From Filifactor alocis ATCC 35896 (lineage in GTDB: Bacteria; Bacillota; Clostridia; Peptostreptococcales; Filifactoraceae), in contig NC_016630.1 in the NCBI RefSeq assembly GCF_000163895.2, positions 620,001 to 684,000 on the forward strand: DNA of 64,000 nt. The letters are read 5' to 3'. Below are positions 25,647 through 34,997 of the stretch, one piece after another (position 1 is the first letter of the stretch; every line of letters starts with the position of its first letter). Both the position numbers and the translations under genes were made by a program. The notes below the pieces were generated by a model. That model had not been told where the DNA came from, did no database searches, and worked only from the letters and a program-made list of their open reading frames with translations.

Positions 25647-26845
25647 TTTCTATTTTGCAAAATTGTATGCGCTTTTTCCAAAATTCTATCTGCCACTTCT
25701 TTTTTTTGCATCAAATCATATTTTTCAATTTCTCCGTCCGGAAATAAAAAATTCACAATATTTGTATCTGTTCCAAACCCTGCTCCGGATTTCGTTAAAT
25801 CATTTGACACAATAAAATCCAAATTTTTCTTTTTTAATTTTTGAACAGCATGTTCTAAGACACTCTCTGTTTCTGCTGCAAATCCCACCATCACCTGATT
25901 GGATTTCTTTAATTGTCCCATCTCAAAGGCAATATCTTTTGTACGTTTCAAATCAATTACCAAATTTTCATCTTGCTTTTTGATTTTGTTTTTAGCAAAA
26001 ACCTTCGGTGTAAAATCTGCTACCGCTGCTGCTTTAATCAAGATATCCGTATCAAAGAATTCTCGTTTTACCTCTTGGTACATCTCTTCCGCAGAACGAA
26101 CTTCAATAAACTTCGACAGTCCTCGCGGTGGTTTTAAATTTGTTTTTCCTGAAATTAAAACAACTGTTGCACCCTTTAGAATAGCTTGCTCTGCAATCGC
26201 ATATCCCATTTTACCGGTAGAACGATTTGTAAGATATCTGACCGGATCGATATCTTCTGTCGTTGCTCCCGCTGTAACGGTAACTTTACAGCCGGCCATC
26301 TCTTTCGTTTGATTTGCTATCAAACACAATTCCTCTACAATCACCGTAGGATCTTCCATTTTACCTTTTCCCGTATCTCCGCAAGCCAATAATCCTGAAA
26401 CCGGTTCAATAAAATAATATCCATGTCTTTTCAATTTCAAAATGTTCTCTTGAACAATCGGATTGTGATACATCTTTGTATTCATAGCAGGTACAATTAC
26501 TTTTTTCGCTTCAGTTGCCATAATCGTGGTAGTAATCATATCATCCGCTATGCCGTTAGCAATTTTTCCTATAATATTAGCAGTAGCAGGCACAATCACA
26601 AACACATCTGCTTTTTTTGCTAATTCAATATGCTCCACATTCCAATCGGAAGGTGTTTCAAACATGTCCGTCACCACCGTTTGATTACTCAATGTCTGAA
26701 ACGTCAAAGGCGAGACAAATTCCTGTGCATTCTTTGTCATGATAACATCTATCTTAAAGCCTTGTTTTTTTAGCTTGGATACCACATCACAAGCTTTATA
26801 TGCTGCAATGCCTCCGCTCACACCCACAACAATATTTTTTTCCAT
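25643..26845 (-). CDS. coaBC: Bifunctional phosphopantothenoylcysteine decarboxylase/synthetase CoaBC
   Basis: About 400 residues, carrying out two steps of coenzyme A synthesis. The N-terminal flavin domain has GVSGGIAAYKA, the catalytic histidine region NVEHIELAKKAD, PAMNTKMYHN and the active-site cysteine loop GLLACGDTGKG. The C-terminal synthetase has TAGATTEDIDPVRYLTNRSTGKMG and the dimer-flap KKKNLDFIVSND. ATG 26845 is preferred, with GGAG seven bases upstream; the ATG six bases earlier is too close. Confidence 0.96.
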   Translation of the reverse strand: MEKNIVVGVSGGIAAYKACDVVSKLKKQGFKIDVIMTKNAQEFVSPLTFQTLSNQTVVTDMFETPSDWNVEHIELAKKADVFVIVPATANIIGKIANGIADDMITTTIMATEAKKVIVPAMNTKMYHNPIVQENILKLKRHGYYFIEPVSGLLACGDTGKGKMEDPTVIVEELCLIANQTKEMAGCKVTVTAGATTEDIDPVRYLTNRSTGKMGYAIAEQAILKGATVVLISGKTNLKPPRGLSKFIEVRSAEEMYQEVKREFFDTDILIKAAAVADFTPKVFAKNKIKKQDENLVIDLKRTKDIAFEMGQLKKSNQVMVGFAAETESVLEHAVQKLKKKNLDFIVSNDLTKSGAGFGTDTNIVNFLFPDGEIEKYDLMQKKEVADRILEKAHTILQNRK

Positions 26846-26874
26846 ATCCATTCTCCTTCAAGTATTTCATATCT

Positions 26875-27513
26875 CTATTTCGAATATTCCTTCATCCCAT
26901 TTTCATAATCTTGATAAAGTTCATGAATCTGTTTCGTATATCTGGAAACCCTGTTTTTTTCTGCCAAAACAATTGCTTCCAACTCTTTTACGGAGTATTC
27001 CAAATCATCATTCACAATAAAATATGAATACTGTTCAATTTCACTGATTTCACGAATGGAACGATCTAACCTCTTATCTATCTGCTCCATAGTTTCTGTT
27101 CCACGACTACAAATTCTTCTCTTCAATTCTTCAATCGTCGGTGGCAATACAAAAATAAGAACTGCATCCGGATAACTTGCTTTGATATTCATTGCTCCCT
27201 CAATCTCAATTTCTAAAATAACATCATCTCCGGATTCAATTTTATCTTCCACATACTTTTTAGGAGTGCCGTAATAGTTATCGAATACATGAACATATTC
27301 CAAAAGTTCCTGTTTCTCAATCATTTCTTCAAATTTGGGCTTATCTATAAAAAAATAATGTGTTCCGTCTACCTCTCCATCCCTTGGAGCTCTCGTTGTT
27401 GCCGAAATAGAAAGTCCTACTTTTTCATTTTTCTCCAAAAACCTTTTACAAATCGTTCCTTTTCCGCTTCCGGATGGTCCCGAAAGCACAATCAACAGTC
27501 CTTTTTTCTTCAT
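26875..27513 (-). CDS. gmk: Guanylate kinase
   Basis: A 212-residue enzyme phosphorylating GMP to GDP. P-loop GPSGSGKGT near residue 12; GMP-binding TTRAPRDGEVDGTHYFF and ILEIEIEGAMNIK; lid IEELKRRICSRGTET. ATG 27513 follows GGAGTAGATTG. It sits 12 bases after the yicC-like gene, the usual Firmicute order. Confidence 0.97.
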   Translation of the reverse strand: MKKKGLLIVLSGPSGSGKGTICKRFLEKNEKVGLSISATTRAPRDGEVDGTHYFFIDKPKFEEMIEKQELLEYVHVFDNYYGTPKKYVEDKIESGDDVILEIEIEGAMNIKASYPDAVLIFVLPPTIEELKRRICSRGTETMEQIDKRLDRSIREISEIEQYSYFIVNDDLEYSVKELEAIVLAEKNRVSRYTKQIHELYQDYENGMKEYSK

Positions 27514-27527
27514 CAATCTACTCCATG

Positions 27528-28409
27528 CTATTCTATATTTTGTACTTGTTCCCTAATCTTTTCCAATTCACTCTTTAACATAACAACCTTATCTAAAATA
27601 TTAATTTTGTCCGATTTGGAGCCGATTGTATTTACTTCACGATTCATCTCCTGAATAATAAAATCTAACTTTCTGCCAATCGGTTCCGATTTTTCTAAAC
27701 TGTCAAGCAATTGTGCAATATGGCTCTTAAAACGAATGATTTCTTCCGTAATAGAACTTCTGTCCGCCAAAATTGCCGCCTCTTGTATGATTCTTTGTTC
27801 ATCAATATTTTGACTCATCTTCTGTAATAAAACAGTCATCTTCTCCATCAACTTTTCTTGATATTCCTCTTCCAAAGTATCTGCAAAACTTTCAATATGA
27901 AGAATGTTCTCTGACAGAATCTTACATCTGGCTGAAATATCTTTCGATAAAGCTTGACCTTCTTTTTTTCTCATTTCAACCATTTCCGAAACCGCTTGAC
28001 GAGTAGCTGTATTCAACAATTCCAAAATCTCCTGTTCGTCAAATTCATTCTCTGCAACCGCAATCACATCCGGAAATTTCAACAAATCCATTGTTCTGAT
28101 TCCCCCACTGAGAGAAAATCGATTTTCTACTTCCCGTGCAATCGTTATATACTCTTCTGCCAATCTTCTATTTAGTGTCAGTTTCTTGTCAACACCATCT
28201 TTCAATATCAAAGTAACGAACACATCCAACTTTCCACGCTGAATTTCCTGCTTTATCATATCCTTTACTTTTTCTTCTAATCTCATAATTTGTCTAGGCA
28301 TTCTTACATAGATATCCAAATATCGATTGTTAATTGACTTCATCTCTATTGTGATAGAACAAAGTGTATTTTCTGCTGTTGCTCTACCGTAACCTGTCAT
28401 ACTAAACAT
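27528..28409 (-). CDS. YicC/YloC-family endoribonuclease
   Basis: A 293-residue protein with the family opening MFSMTGYGRA, ENRFSLSGGIRTMDLLKFPDV in the middle and the conserved C-terminal DFIIQEMNREVNTIGSKS. Family members are hexameric endoribonucleases involved in RNA turnover. First in the yicC-gmk-coaBC-ndpA-hpt run, which looks like one transcript at least as far as coaBC. ATG 28409 follows GAGGAGAAGAGTACG. Confidence 0.94.
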   Translation of the reverse strand: MFSMTGYGRATAENTLCSITIEMKSINNRYLDIYVRMPRQIMRLEEKVKDMIKQEIQRGKLDVFVTLILKDGVDKKLTLNRRLAEEYITIAREVENRFSLSGGIRTMDLLKFPDVIAVAENEFDEQEILELLNTATRQAVSEMVEMRKKEGQALSKDISARCKILSENILHIESFADTLEEEYQEKLMEKMTVLLQKMSQNIDEQRIIQEAAILADRSSITEEIIRFKSHIAQLLDSLEKSEPIGRKLDFIIQEMNREVNTIGSKSDKINILDKVVMLKSELEKIREQVQNIE

Positions 28410-29193
28410 CGTACTCTTCTCCTCAAACTATTATTTTATCTCAGTTATACTCATCATAATTACATTTCCATTATATATTAGAATGGAATTACATACAATA
28501 TCATAAAGAAGGTTTCTTATTCCGTTATATCATGCATTTTATCATTGATTGTTAAACTATATTACAGAATGCAATCTATCCAATACACTGCAAAAAACAA
28601 CTCATTTCCTCAAAACAATTATCCTTCCCTTATGCCCGTTTTGTTTTTCAGATAAATAAGTCATCGAAAGATATGATATTATTATACTGAAATCATACTT
28701 TTCCAACTGTCTTTCCGTCAAATTTTGAGGTAAATAGGAAACGGAAGTAACTTCTTTTCACAAAATAAATTTAAAATTTCTGAATACCGACAAAAAATAT
28801 CCTTGCCTAAAAATATTTTTTACTAATTTCCAAAGGATAAATGAGCAAATTCATAACAATGCAACATAGAAACTCTCCGAAAAATCGTACAAACAACTTA
28901 AGTAACATACCATTCATACTAAATACTATTGTAAAATGTAGAAATAATGTATGATTATGAAAAAGATAATAAGATATACCGGAACTTGAAAAAAGTAAAT
29001 TTTTTATGATAACTTTAACCAGTGGTTAAGTATAAAAATAAATGCTGTTTTTTACGATAGAAACAATATCTTAAAAATGATATACTGTAACCGGATGTAT
29101 TATAAAAAGCAGTTGATATCAGATACTGATAATTGCAATAAAATATCTTTGAATACTGACCAATAATAAACTTATGTAAAAGGAGAAAACACA
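28410..29193. other. Long gene-free AT-rich spacer
   Basis: About 780 bases between divergently transcribed genes, far more than the typical spacing here. I see no open frame with a ribosome site, no stable RNA fold of known type and no repeat beyond homopolymer runs. Promoters for both flanking transcripts must lie here. It opens the accessory patch and may be decayed sequence. Confidence 0.5.
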
Positions 29194-29820
29194 ATGGATT
29201 TACTCAAACATATACAACAAAATAATGAACTGAATACCCTACTCATGCGTGAGTGTGATATTTATTTTTATGACAAAATTCAACAGGTAGCATTTTCAAA
29301 CAATCATGAAATCTACTCCATACCGTGCAAAGCATTCGCTCAAGACGGAAGTGGAGGTGAATTTGTGTTTCTTGAAGATGACAGCATAGGATTTATCAGT
29401 AGTGAAGGTGATGTCGGAAGAGTTGCAGAAACCTTGGAGGAGTTACTGATATTCTTACTCCATGCAGGATGTATTTCTGATTTTAATTGTAAGTATCTTT
29501 ATAAAAATCATGCTTTACTAAAATCTTTTTGCGCAGGATATTTATCAAAAACGAGAGAGAATTACATTGCTAAAAATGAGGATTGGGACAAAACACGCAG
29601 CAAAATTGCAGAAACCCTATCACTTCCTTTTCATCCTGACAAATTGGACGAATTTGCAATGAAGTTTTATCAATCTGCAACAAGGGAACCGATATTTTCC
29701 TGTAAATATATTGATGGTGAAAATGAATATGTCTGTGATTCTGTACTTTCTGATATAGTGGGATTATGGATAACAGAACTTACCGGTATGAAAAGGGAAG
29801 AGATTGAATCCTATCAATAA
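29194..29820 (+). CDS. Hypothetical protein, possibly SUKH-like immunity protein
   Basis: A 208-residue soluble protein with no signal peptide. The segment GSGGEFVFLEDDSIGFISSEGDVGRVAETLEELL (around residues 52-86) recalls the G-G-x-Y/F...SEG..GRVAE pattern of SMI1/KNR4 (SUKH)-like immunity proteins. That likeness is from memory and not certain. ATG follows AAAAGGAGAAAACACA. Plus strand, against the surrounding genes; followed 45 bases later by a GNAT gene with a very similar ribosome site. No toxin gene is visible nearby. Confidence 0.6.
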   Translation: MDLLKHIQQNNELNTLLMRECDIYFYDKIQQVAFSNNHEIYSIPCKAFAQDGSGGEFVFLEDDSIGFISSEGDVGRVAETLEELLIFLLHAGCISDFNCKYLYKNHALLKSFCAGYLSKTRENYIAKNEDWDKTRSKIAETLSLPFHPDKLDEFAMKFYQSATREPIFSCKYIDGENEYVCDSVLSDIVGLWITELTGMKREEIESYQ

Positions 29821-29865
29821 AGAAAAAATATGATAAACAAACTGAAGTTTTAGGAGAAAACACCT

Positions 29866-30351
29866 ATGTCAAAATATATGATTCGTGATGTGCAGGAGAA
29901 GGATATAAAGGCTATAGTCGATATTTATAATTCTAACTACCAATTTTTATTCCATCATTTAGGGGTAAAATCAGTAGATGAAACATTTATGATACAAGAA
30001 ATCTCGACTATGAGAAAACTCGGTTTTCGTCCTTCTGTAATCGTAAATCAGGAAAATGTAACCATACAAGGAATATTGGACTATAAATTAGAACAAGAGG
30101 TATATCTTTCACTGATTATGTTATCAAAAGATTTACAGGGAAACGGTACAGGCAGCAGTCTGTATTCCTGCTTTGAATCAAAAATGATACAAGATAAAAG
30201 GGATTCTATTCGAATTGATGTTGTGAACGATTACCAAAAAAATTTGGTTTCTTTTTGGAAAAAACATGGATTTGAGGAAGCAGAAGAGATAGTCCTGAGC
30301 TGGGGAAATAAAAAAAGCAAGGCAGTTGTTATGAAAAAATATTTGAGATAA
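29866..30351 (+). CDS. GNAT-family N-acetyltransferase
   Basis: A 161-residue acetyltransferase. The acetyl-CoA loop is LSKDLQGNGTGSSLY (Q-x-x-G-x-G/A, about residues 85-99), and the C-terminal FWKKHGFEEAEE matches motif B. Substrate unknown. ATG follows TTTTAGGAGAAAACACCT. It appears co-transcribed with the preceding hypothetical gene. Confidence 0.85.
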   Translation: MSKYMIRDVQEKDIKAIVDIYNSNYQFLFHHLGVKSVDETFMIQEISTMRKLGFRPSVIVNQENVTIQGILDYKLEQEVYLSLIMLSKDLQGNGTGSSLYSCFESKMIQDKRDSIRIDVVNDYQKNLVSFWKKHGFEEAEEIVLSWGNKKSKAVVMKKYLR

Positions 30352-30404
30352 ACAAATCTTGTTTTTTAGAACCGAAATAATACAATATATCAATCTGTTT
30401 ATAA

Positions 30405-30719
30405 CTAAATGACAGGGAGCTTCTGTATAGCATTATCTAACAGATCAATATACTTCCAGTATGTTGCCGGAAGATTACTGATATTGCTAAAATCATCTTC
30501 ATCAAAATGATAAACAAGATGTCTCATGATTTGATTTTGAATAAAATATAAGTCCTTTAGTTCAGCAAGACTTACGCTGTCCAATTTATTGATATAGTTG
30601 TATAGCTCGGAAAAAGACTTTTCATCAAATATATTTTCTTCATGCATAAAATAAAGAAAACTTTGATTTGTTGCATTTTTATTATCCTCTATTATATTGC
30701 CTGTACCTACTTTTGACAT
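30405..30719 (-). CDS. Hypothetical 104-residue protein
   Basis: Not recognised. A small acidic soluble protein rich in aromatic and acidic residues, predicted largely helical (FSELYNYINKLDSVSLAELKDLY), with no signal or membrane span. ATG 30719 follows GAGGGTGATAAT. It lies convergent with the GNAT gene in an accessory patch, with 53 bases between the stops. It could be an immunity or antitoxin-like protein, but nothing in the sequence shows this. Confidence 0.6.
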   Translation of the reverse strand: MSKVGTGNIIEDNKNATNQSFLYFMHEENIFDEKSFSELYNYINKLDSVSLAELKDLYFIQNQIMRHLVYHFDEDDFSNISNLPATYWKYIDLLDNAIQKLPVI

Positions 30720-30914
30720 ATTATCACCCTCACAAATGTCAATTTTTATCTCTGAAATTCAACGGTGTCATACCATTCCTTCTTCATATCAGAAAACCTT
30801 CTGAACTGACCTTTATTTTTTCGTTTTGAACAACCAAAAACAGAAATTTTTTTAATTTACAGTCCCTTGAATACTATGTTACATTTGGTATTTGCTTAGA
30901 TAACTGAAAGTTTG

Positions 30915-31382
30915 CTAATTTTTTATATAGTGAACAATATCCATTCTATCGTTTATTCTATCAATCTCTCCTATCCTAATATATCCTAATTTTTCATATA
31001 AATAGCAGTTTCCTTTTTCTTGAAAGATTGTATCAAGCTCCCAATTGTCTTTACCATGAATTCTTTCTATTTCGCAGAAAGCTTTTTGTGCTAAACCTTT
31101 ATTACGAAACTTCTCCATGATAAACAACGGCGCTACCCTCTTTCTGCTTCCATCTTTTTTATCAATTACTCGAATCGCACCAACGATATCATTTCCCTCA
31201 TAAATGTAATAAAAGAAGGTCTGTTTTTGAAGTAATTTCGTCTTGATTTTTTCTTTTGTTTCATTTGCCGGATTGGTTTCTAAATCTTGATATTTGTCCA
31301 ATAATTTTTGAAACGCTTGAACTTGCATTGTCCATAATTTTTCCGCGTCATTAACACCTATTCTGACCAACTTTATGCTCAT
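30915..31382 (-). CDS. GNAT-family N-acetyltransferase
   Basis: A 155-residue GNAT. Acetyl-CoA binding loop is FRNKGLAQKAF (about residues 93-103), and YEKLGYIRIGE is the C-terminal motif B. Unrelated in detail to the plus-strand GNAT at 29866. ATG 31382 follows GAGGCGATGTGCT. Substrate unknown; single-gene unit. Confidence 0.85.
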   Translation of the reverse strand: MSIKLVRIGVNDAEKLWTMQVQAFQKLLDKYQDLETNPANETKEKIKTKLLQKQTFFYYIYEGNDIVGAIRVIDKKDGSRKRVAPLFIMEKFRNKGLAQKAFCEIERIHGKDNWELDTIFQEKGNCYLYEKLGYIRIGEIDRINDRMDIVHYIKN

Positions 31383-31550
31383 AGCACATCGCCTCTTTCA
31401 TTTCCATAATTTTCGATTAGAAAAATGTATTGTTTCAGCATTTTACAGAATACATTTATAGCATCTTACAAACAGATATCCTGTATTTTTACATAATCAT
31501 ATCATATTTGTATGCCGTTTCACAAAACTATCCTAAATTTATCCTATGTG

Positions 31551-31574
31551 AAAAAGAGGGACACCCCCTCTTTT
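31551..31574 (-). terminator. Terminator of the zinc-uptake operon
   Basis: AAAAGAGGG and CCCTCTTTT pair around a very short loop, with T/A runs on both sides, about 130 bases after the permease stop. The symmetry would let it work in both directions. The rest of 31383-31703 holds no gene I can support. Confidence 0.75.
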
Positions 31575-31703
31575 ATTTGAATTACAGAATCATTTTATTT
31601 TTTGAACCATTCAACAAATTTCGTTAGAATATCTTTACAATACTGTTCTATTGCATTACTTTAAATCATAAAATTGAGAACGTTGGACAATCATGATACC
31701 TAT

Positions 31704-32516
31704 TTATCTTGTAGTCGTTTTTTTCAAAATATATTTGATTGCAAAGATTGACAACAGTGTCAAAATCCCTGTCAATACAATAGTACCACCCGGTTTCATC
31801 GCAAATTGATAAGCGAGAATCAGTCCTACAACATGAAAGAATATTGCAAAACAAATAGAATATATCACCGTTTGTTTATAACTCTTTGCAAATTCCATTG
31901 CACAAGCACCCGGAATTACCATCATGGAAGAAACAATCAATGCTCCTACAATTCTGGCTGAAATAGAAATCGTTAATCCTGTCAAAATTGTAAATAAAAA
32001 GGTAACAAAACGAACAGGAACTCCTGCCAAAATTGCACTTTCTTCATCGAATGCGATGTGCAACAATTCTTTATATAACAATAAAAAGCAACAAAATACA
32101 GCGATGCTTACAGCGATAACAAAATACAACTCAAAGTCACTGATAGAAACAATGCTACCAAATAAAAAACTGTTAAAATTAGCAGAATTTTTTACATATC
32201 CTGAGAGAATCGCTGCCAACCCTACTCCGCCTGACATAATAATTGCAATAGACATCTCGGAATACTTAGGGATTTTTTTTCTGATAAATTCAATCCCTAA
32301 TGCCCCAATAACCGCTGTTGCAATTGCACCCAGCACAGGATTGAAGTTTAATATCAACCCTGTTGCTACTCCTGCCAGTGACGCATGTGAAAGTGCATCT
32401 CCTATCATGGATAACCTTCTGAGAATTACAATAATACCTACACATGGGATGATAACAGAAAGCATAATTCCTACAATAAAGGCTTTTTGCATAAATGCAT
32501 ATTGAAACATTTCCAT
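31704..32516 (-). CDS. znuB: Zinc ABC transporter permease (ZnuB/AdcB type)
   Basis: A 270-residue ABC-3 family permease with about seven or eight helices, the membrane channel of a Zn(II)-type importer. IIPCVGIIVILRRLSMIGDALSHASLAGVA near the N-terminus is the family signature, with the EAA-like ATPase contact region following. It starts one base after the ATPase stop, with GGGGAATGGTAAC before ATG. Last gene of the three-gene operon. Confidence 0.93.
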   Translation of the reverse strand: MEMFQYAFMQKAFIVGIMLSVIIPCVGIIVILRRLSMIGDALSHASLAGVATGLILNFNPVLGAIATAVIGALGIEFIRKKIPKYSEMSIAIIMSGGVGLAAILSGYVKNSANFNSFLFGSIVSISDFELYFVIAVSIAVFCCFLLLYKELLHIAFDEESAILAGVPVRFVTFLFTILTGLTISISARIVGALIVSSMMVIPGACAMEFAKSYKQTVIYSICFAIFFHVVGLILAYQFAMKPGGTIVLTGILTLLSIFAIKYILKKTTTR

Positions 32517-32517
32517 G

Positions 32518-33198
32518 TTACCATTCCCCTTTTCTTTCTACTGCCCGTTTATCCTCTAATAAAAATATACGATTTGAAACATTCTTCAAAACAGACACAT
32601 CATGGCTAATCACAACGATTGTTATCTTATGGTGACAGTTGATATGATGGAGCAAATGCATCAACTGTTCGGTAGATTTTCTATCAATTCCCGTTGTCGG
32701 TTCATCAAGCAACAAAATATTCGGATTGTTCACCAACGCCTTTGCTATCATTACTCTCTGTTGTTGTCCGCCGGACATTTTGTAAATCAAACGATTTGCA
32801 TACTCTTCCATCTCTACCATTCTTAATGCATTATGAACCATTTGATAATGATGCTTTTTCGGTCTTTTTAAGAAACCTATGTCCCGAAAGAGATTTAGCA
32901 TAACAATCTCTTCAGCCGTTGCCGGAAACCCAGAGTTTTTACCTGAAGCTCTTTGCGGAACATAGCCGATTCCGTTTTGCACATCATACTTGCTGACTTT
33001 TTTTCCGTTCATCATGACGCTTCCATGCCACGGTTCCAACTGCCCCAAGACCAGTTTAATCAAAGTGCTTTTACCGGCACCATTTTCTCCCATGATGCCG
33101 ATTAAATCTCCTTCATATATTTTCATATCCAGGTTTTCCAACACTGTTTCCTTTTCATAACCAAATGTGACATTATCTAAAGAAATAATTTCGTTCAC
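32518..33198 (-). CDS. znuC: Zinc ABC transporter ATP-binding protein
   Basis: A 226-residue ABC ATPase with Walker A GENGAGKST, signature MSGGQQQRVMIA, Walker B ILLLDEPTTGID and the H-switch in VVISHDVS. Partner of the permease and lipoprotein either side. Start is GTG 33198 with AAAGGTGTAGACGA before it. Confidence 0.94.
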   Translation of the reverse strand: MNEIISLDNVTFGYEKETVLENLDMKIYEGDLIGIMGENGAGKSTLIKLVLGQLEPWHGSVMMNGKKVSKYDVQNGIGYVPQRASGKNSGFPATAEEIVMLNLFRDIGFLKRPKKHHYQMVHNALRMVEMEEYANRLIYKMSGGQQQRVMIAKALVNNPNILLLDEPTTGIDRKSTEQLMHLLHHINCHHKITIVVISHDVSVLKNVSNRIFLLEDKRAVERKGEW

Positions 33199-33213
33199 TC
33201 GTCTACACCTTTC

Positions 33214-34221
33214 TTATTGTAGTGCTTTCACAATGGAATTCAGATTTTGTTCCATAATAGAAATATAATCATTTCCTTCTTTCAGTTGCTCTTCTGTAAG
33301 ACCTTCAATCGGATTTAATACATCTGTTGTCGCCCCTGTTTCTTTTGCAACAGATTCTGCCACTTTAGGGCTTACCAACTCTTCAAAAAAGATAACTTTT
33401 ACATTGTGTTCTTCCACAAATTCCACTATCTCAGCCATTCTTTTTGGATTCGGTTCAGAATCAGGAGATAACCCTTCAATTCCTACTTGTGTCAATCCAT
33501 ATTCTTTACATAAATACCCAAACGCTTCATGAGACACTACAATATTTTTATTTGGAAGTTTTGCAATTTCCGTTTCATACTTTTTATCCAACTCATCAAA
33601 TTTTTCACTATACATTTTGAAGTTAGCTTCATAATATTCAGCATTCGCTGCATCTGCCTTTACCAAAGCATTTTTGATGTTTTCCATTTCTTTCTTTGCA
33701 TTTTTAATACTTGTCCAAACATGAGGATCTAAACTGTGTTCATGTTCAGTCGCATCTTCTCCCTCATGCTCATGCGCTTCTTCACTTTCATGGTCATGTG
33801 TTTCTTCACCTTCATCATCGTGGTGATGATGCCCTTCCATCAAATCAAGTCCTTCAGACGCTTCTACCAACACGATATCCTTATTACTCAATGATTTTGT
33901 CACATCTTCTACCCAATGTTCCATACCTGCACCGTTATAAATAAGCATATCAGCTTTTTCTAAATTTGCAATATCTTCTGTACTTGGTTCCCAGTCATGC
34001 GGTTCAGTACCGGAAGGAACTAAATTGATTACATCTACCTTGTCACCGGCAATTTTGCTTGTAAAATCATACATCGGGTAAAAACTGGTATATACCTGTA
34101 ATTTCTTCCCCTCTGTATTGTTTGGTTCCGTTTTTTCTGCTGTTCCGCAACCCGCAAACACAGATAGTCCCATTGTTGTAATCAAAGCAACTGTAAGTGC
34201 TTTATTCCAAAATCTTTTCAT
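33214..34221 (-). CDS. znuA: Zinc-binding lipoprotein (ZnuA/AdcA type)
   Basis: A 335-residue cluster A-I metal receptor of an ABC importer. A lipoprotein signal ends in VFAGC (cysteine at residue 25). The metal-binding histidines appear in GTEPHDWEPS, SLDPHVWTS and VVSHEAFGYL. Between the first two lies a His/Asp/Glu-rich loop (about residues 128-165, many HxH and HDHE repeats), typical of zinc receptors rather than manganese ones. First gene of the operon, behind a strong promoter with a Fur-family palindrome. Confidence 0.95.
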   Translation of the reverse strand: MKRFWNKALTVALITTMGLSVFAGCGTAEKTEPNNTEGKKLQVYTSFYPMYDFTSKIAGDKVDVINLVPSGTEPHDWEPSTEDIANLEKADMLIYNGAGMEHWVEDVTKSLSNKDIVLVEASEGLDLMEGHHHHDDEGEETHDHESEEAHEHEGEDATEHEHSLDPHVWTSIKNAKKEMENIKNALVKADAANAEYYEANFKMYSEKFDELDKKYETEIAKLPNKNIVVSHEAFGYLCKEYGLTQVGIEGLSPDSEPNPKRMAEIVEFVEEHNVKVIFFEELVSPKVAESVAKETGATTDVLNPIEGLTEEQLKEGNDYISIMEQNLNSIVKALQ

Positions 34222-34259
34222 TTCCCTACTCCTTTATGATAACTATATTTTCAAAAATA

Positions 34260-34282
34260 AAAATAGGAATAATTCCTATTTT
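34260..34282 (-). promoter_or_regulatory. Fur/Zur-type operator of the zinc operon
   Basis: A perfect 23-bp palindrome: AAAATAGGAAT, one central base, ATTCCTATTTT. It lies just downstream of the -10 box. The 7-1-7 architecture and outer A/T bases match the Firmicute Zur box (AAATCGTAAT-N-ATTACGATTT), with different inner bases. A further half-site, AATAGGAAT, overlaps the -10 region. A zinc-sensing Fur-family repressor is inferred; none is encoded in the window. Confidence 0.75.
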
Positions 34283-34290
34283 CGTTATTT

Positions 34291-34319
34291 ATTCTATTCC
34301 TATTCAAGCTTTTTGTCAA
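34291..34319 (-). promoter_or_regulatory. Sigma-A promoter of the zinc-uptake operon
   Basis: TTGACA (34314-34319), 17 bases, TAGAAT (34291-34296) on the minus strand, immediately upstream of the operator palindrome. Confidence 0.88.
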
Positions 34320-34335
34320 TCAAAAATAATAATAA

Positions 34336-34926
34336 TTAACAATAACGATAATATGTATTCACTCTGATTGAAATTTTCTCTCTATAAAAAATATCCTGTG
34401 TCCTTGATATAGATACAGTAATTTCTCTTTCTTCCGGCTTTACATAATCATTCGTCAGTTTTTGTGCGATACGATTCAAAGCCATCAATTGCCCTTCAGG
34501 AGTTAGCTTTATCATCATAAACATAGCCTGTACCATCTGTCCAGCTTGTGTTCCTACTTCAGCAGTCAAAGCAACTGCTTGCATTGCTTTTTCACTGTCT
34601 TCCACCTTGATATACTTTTGAATCAATCTCTCACCGATAATAATATCATTTTTTGTAAAGCGTTTGCCCTCATCAAGTTTAGATTCCAACAAATACAACT
34701 GTTTATCCAATCCCTCTATTTGAATTGTTTGATTCACTCTATTGAGTGAATCCTTGTCCTTAATCACTTCATATTCGAATTTTTCGTTATTGATTTCATT
34801 TTGAATCATTTGTGCAAAATCCTTATGAATCGCCGGAGCAACTTGCACCGTATTTTGGAAAGAGCGAGTGTTTATCTGTGATGGGTCAAACGAAAAACTT
34901 TTTTCATTTTTGTATTGATATTGCTT
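34336..34926 (-). pseudogene. Fragment of a large phage/ICE-type polyvalent protein
   Basis: An open frame of about 197 codons whose only start candidate is a GTG at 34848 (170 residues). The frame stays open and protein-like upstream of it to 34926 (SFDPSQINTRSF...), which suggests loss of the true N-terminus. The alpha-helical segment AEVGTQAGQMVQAMFMMIKLTPEGQLMALNRIAQKL resembles a recurring stretch in giant helicase/methylase-type proteins of phages and conjugative elements, as recalled. No ribosome site. Wedged between the pgsA terminator and the zinc promoter. Confidence 0.55.
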
Positions 34927-34962
34927 TTATTTTTTTGTAATATTATTCAAATTATACAAAAA

Positions 34963-34993
34963 AATCTTGTCTGTTATAAAAACAAACAAGATT
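34963..34993 (-). terminator. Terminator after pgsA
   Basis: AATCTTGT and ACAAGATT pair around a loop of about 15 bases, with T-runs on both sides. Placed directly after the pgsA stop; could act in both directions. Confidence 0.8.
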
Positions 34994-34997
34994 TTTT

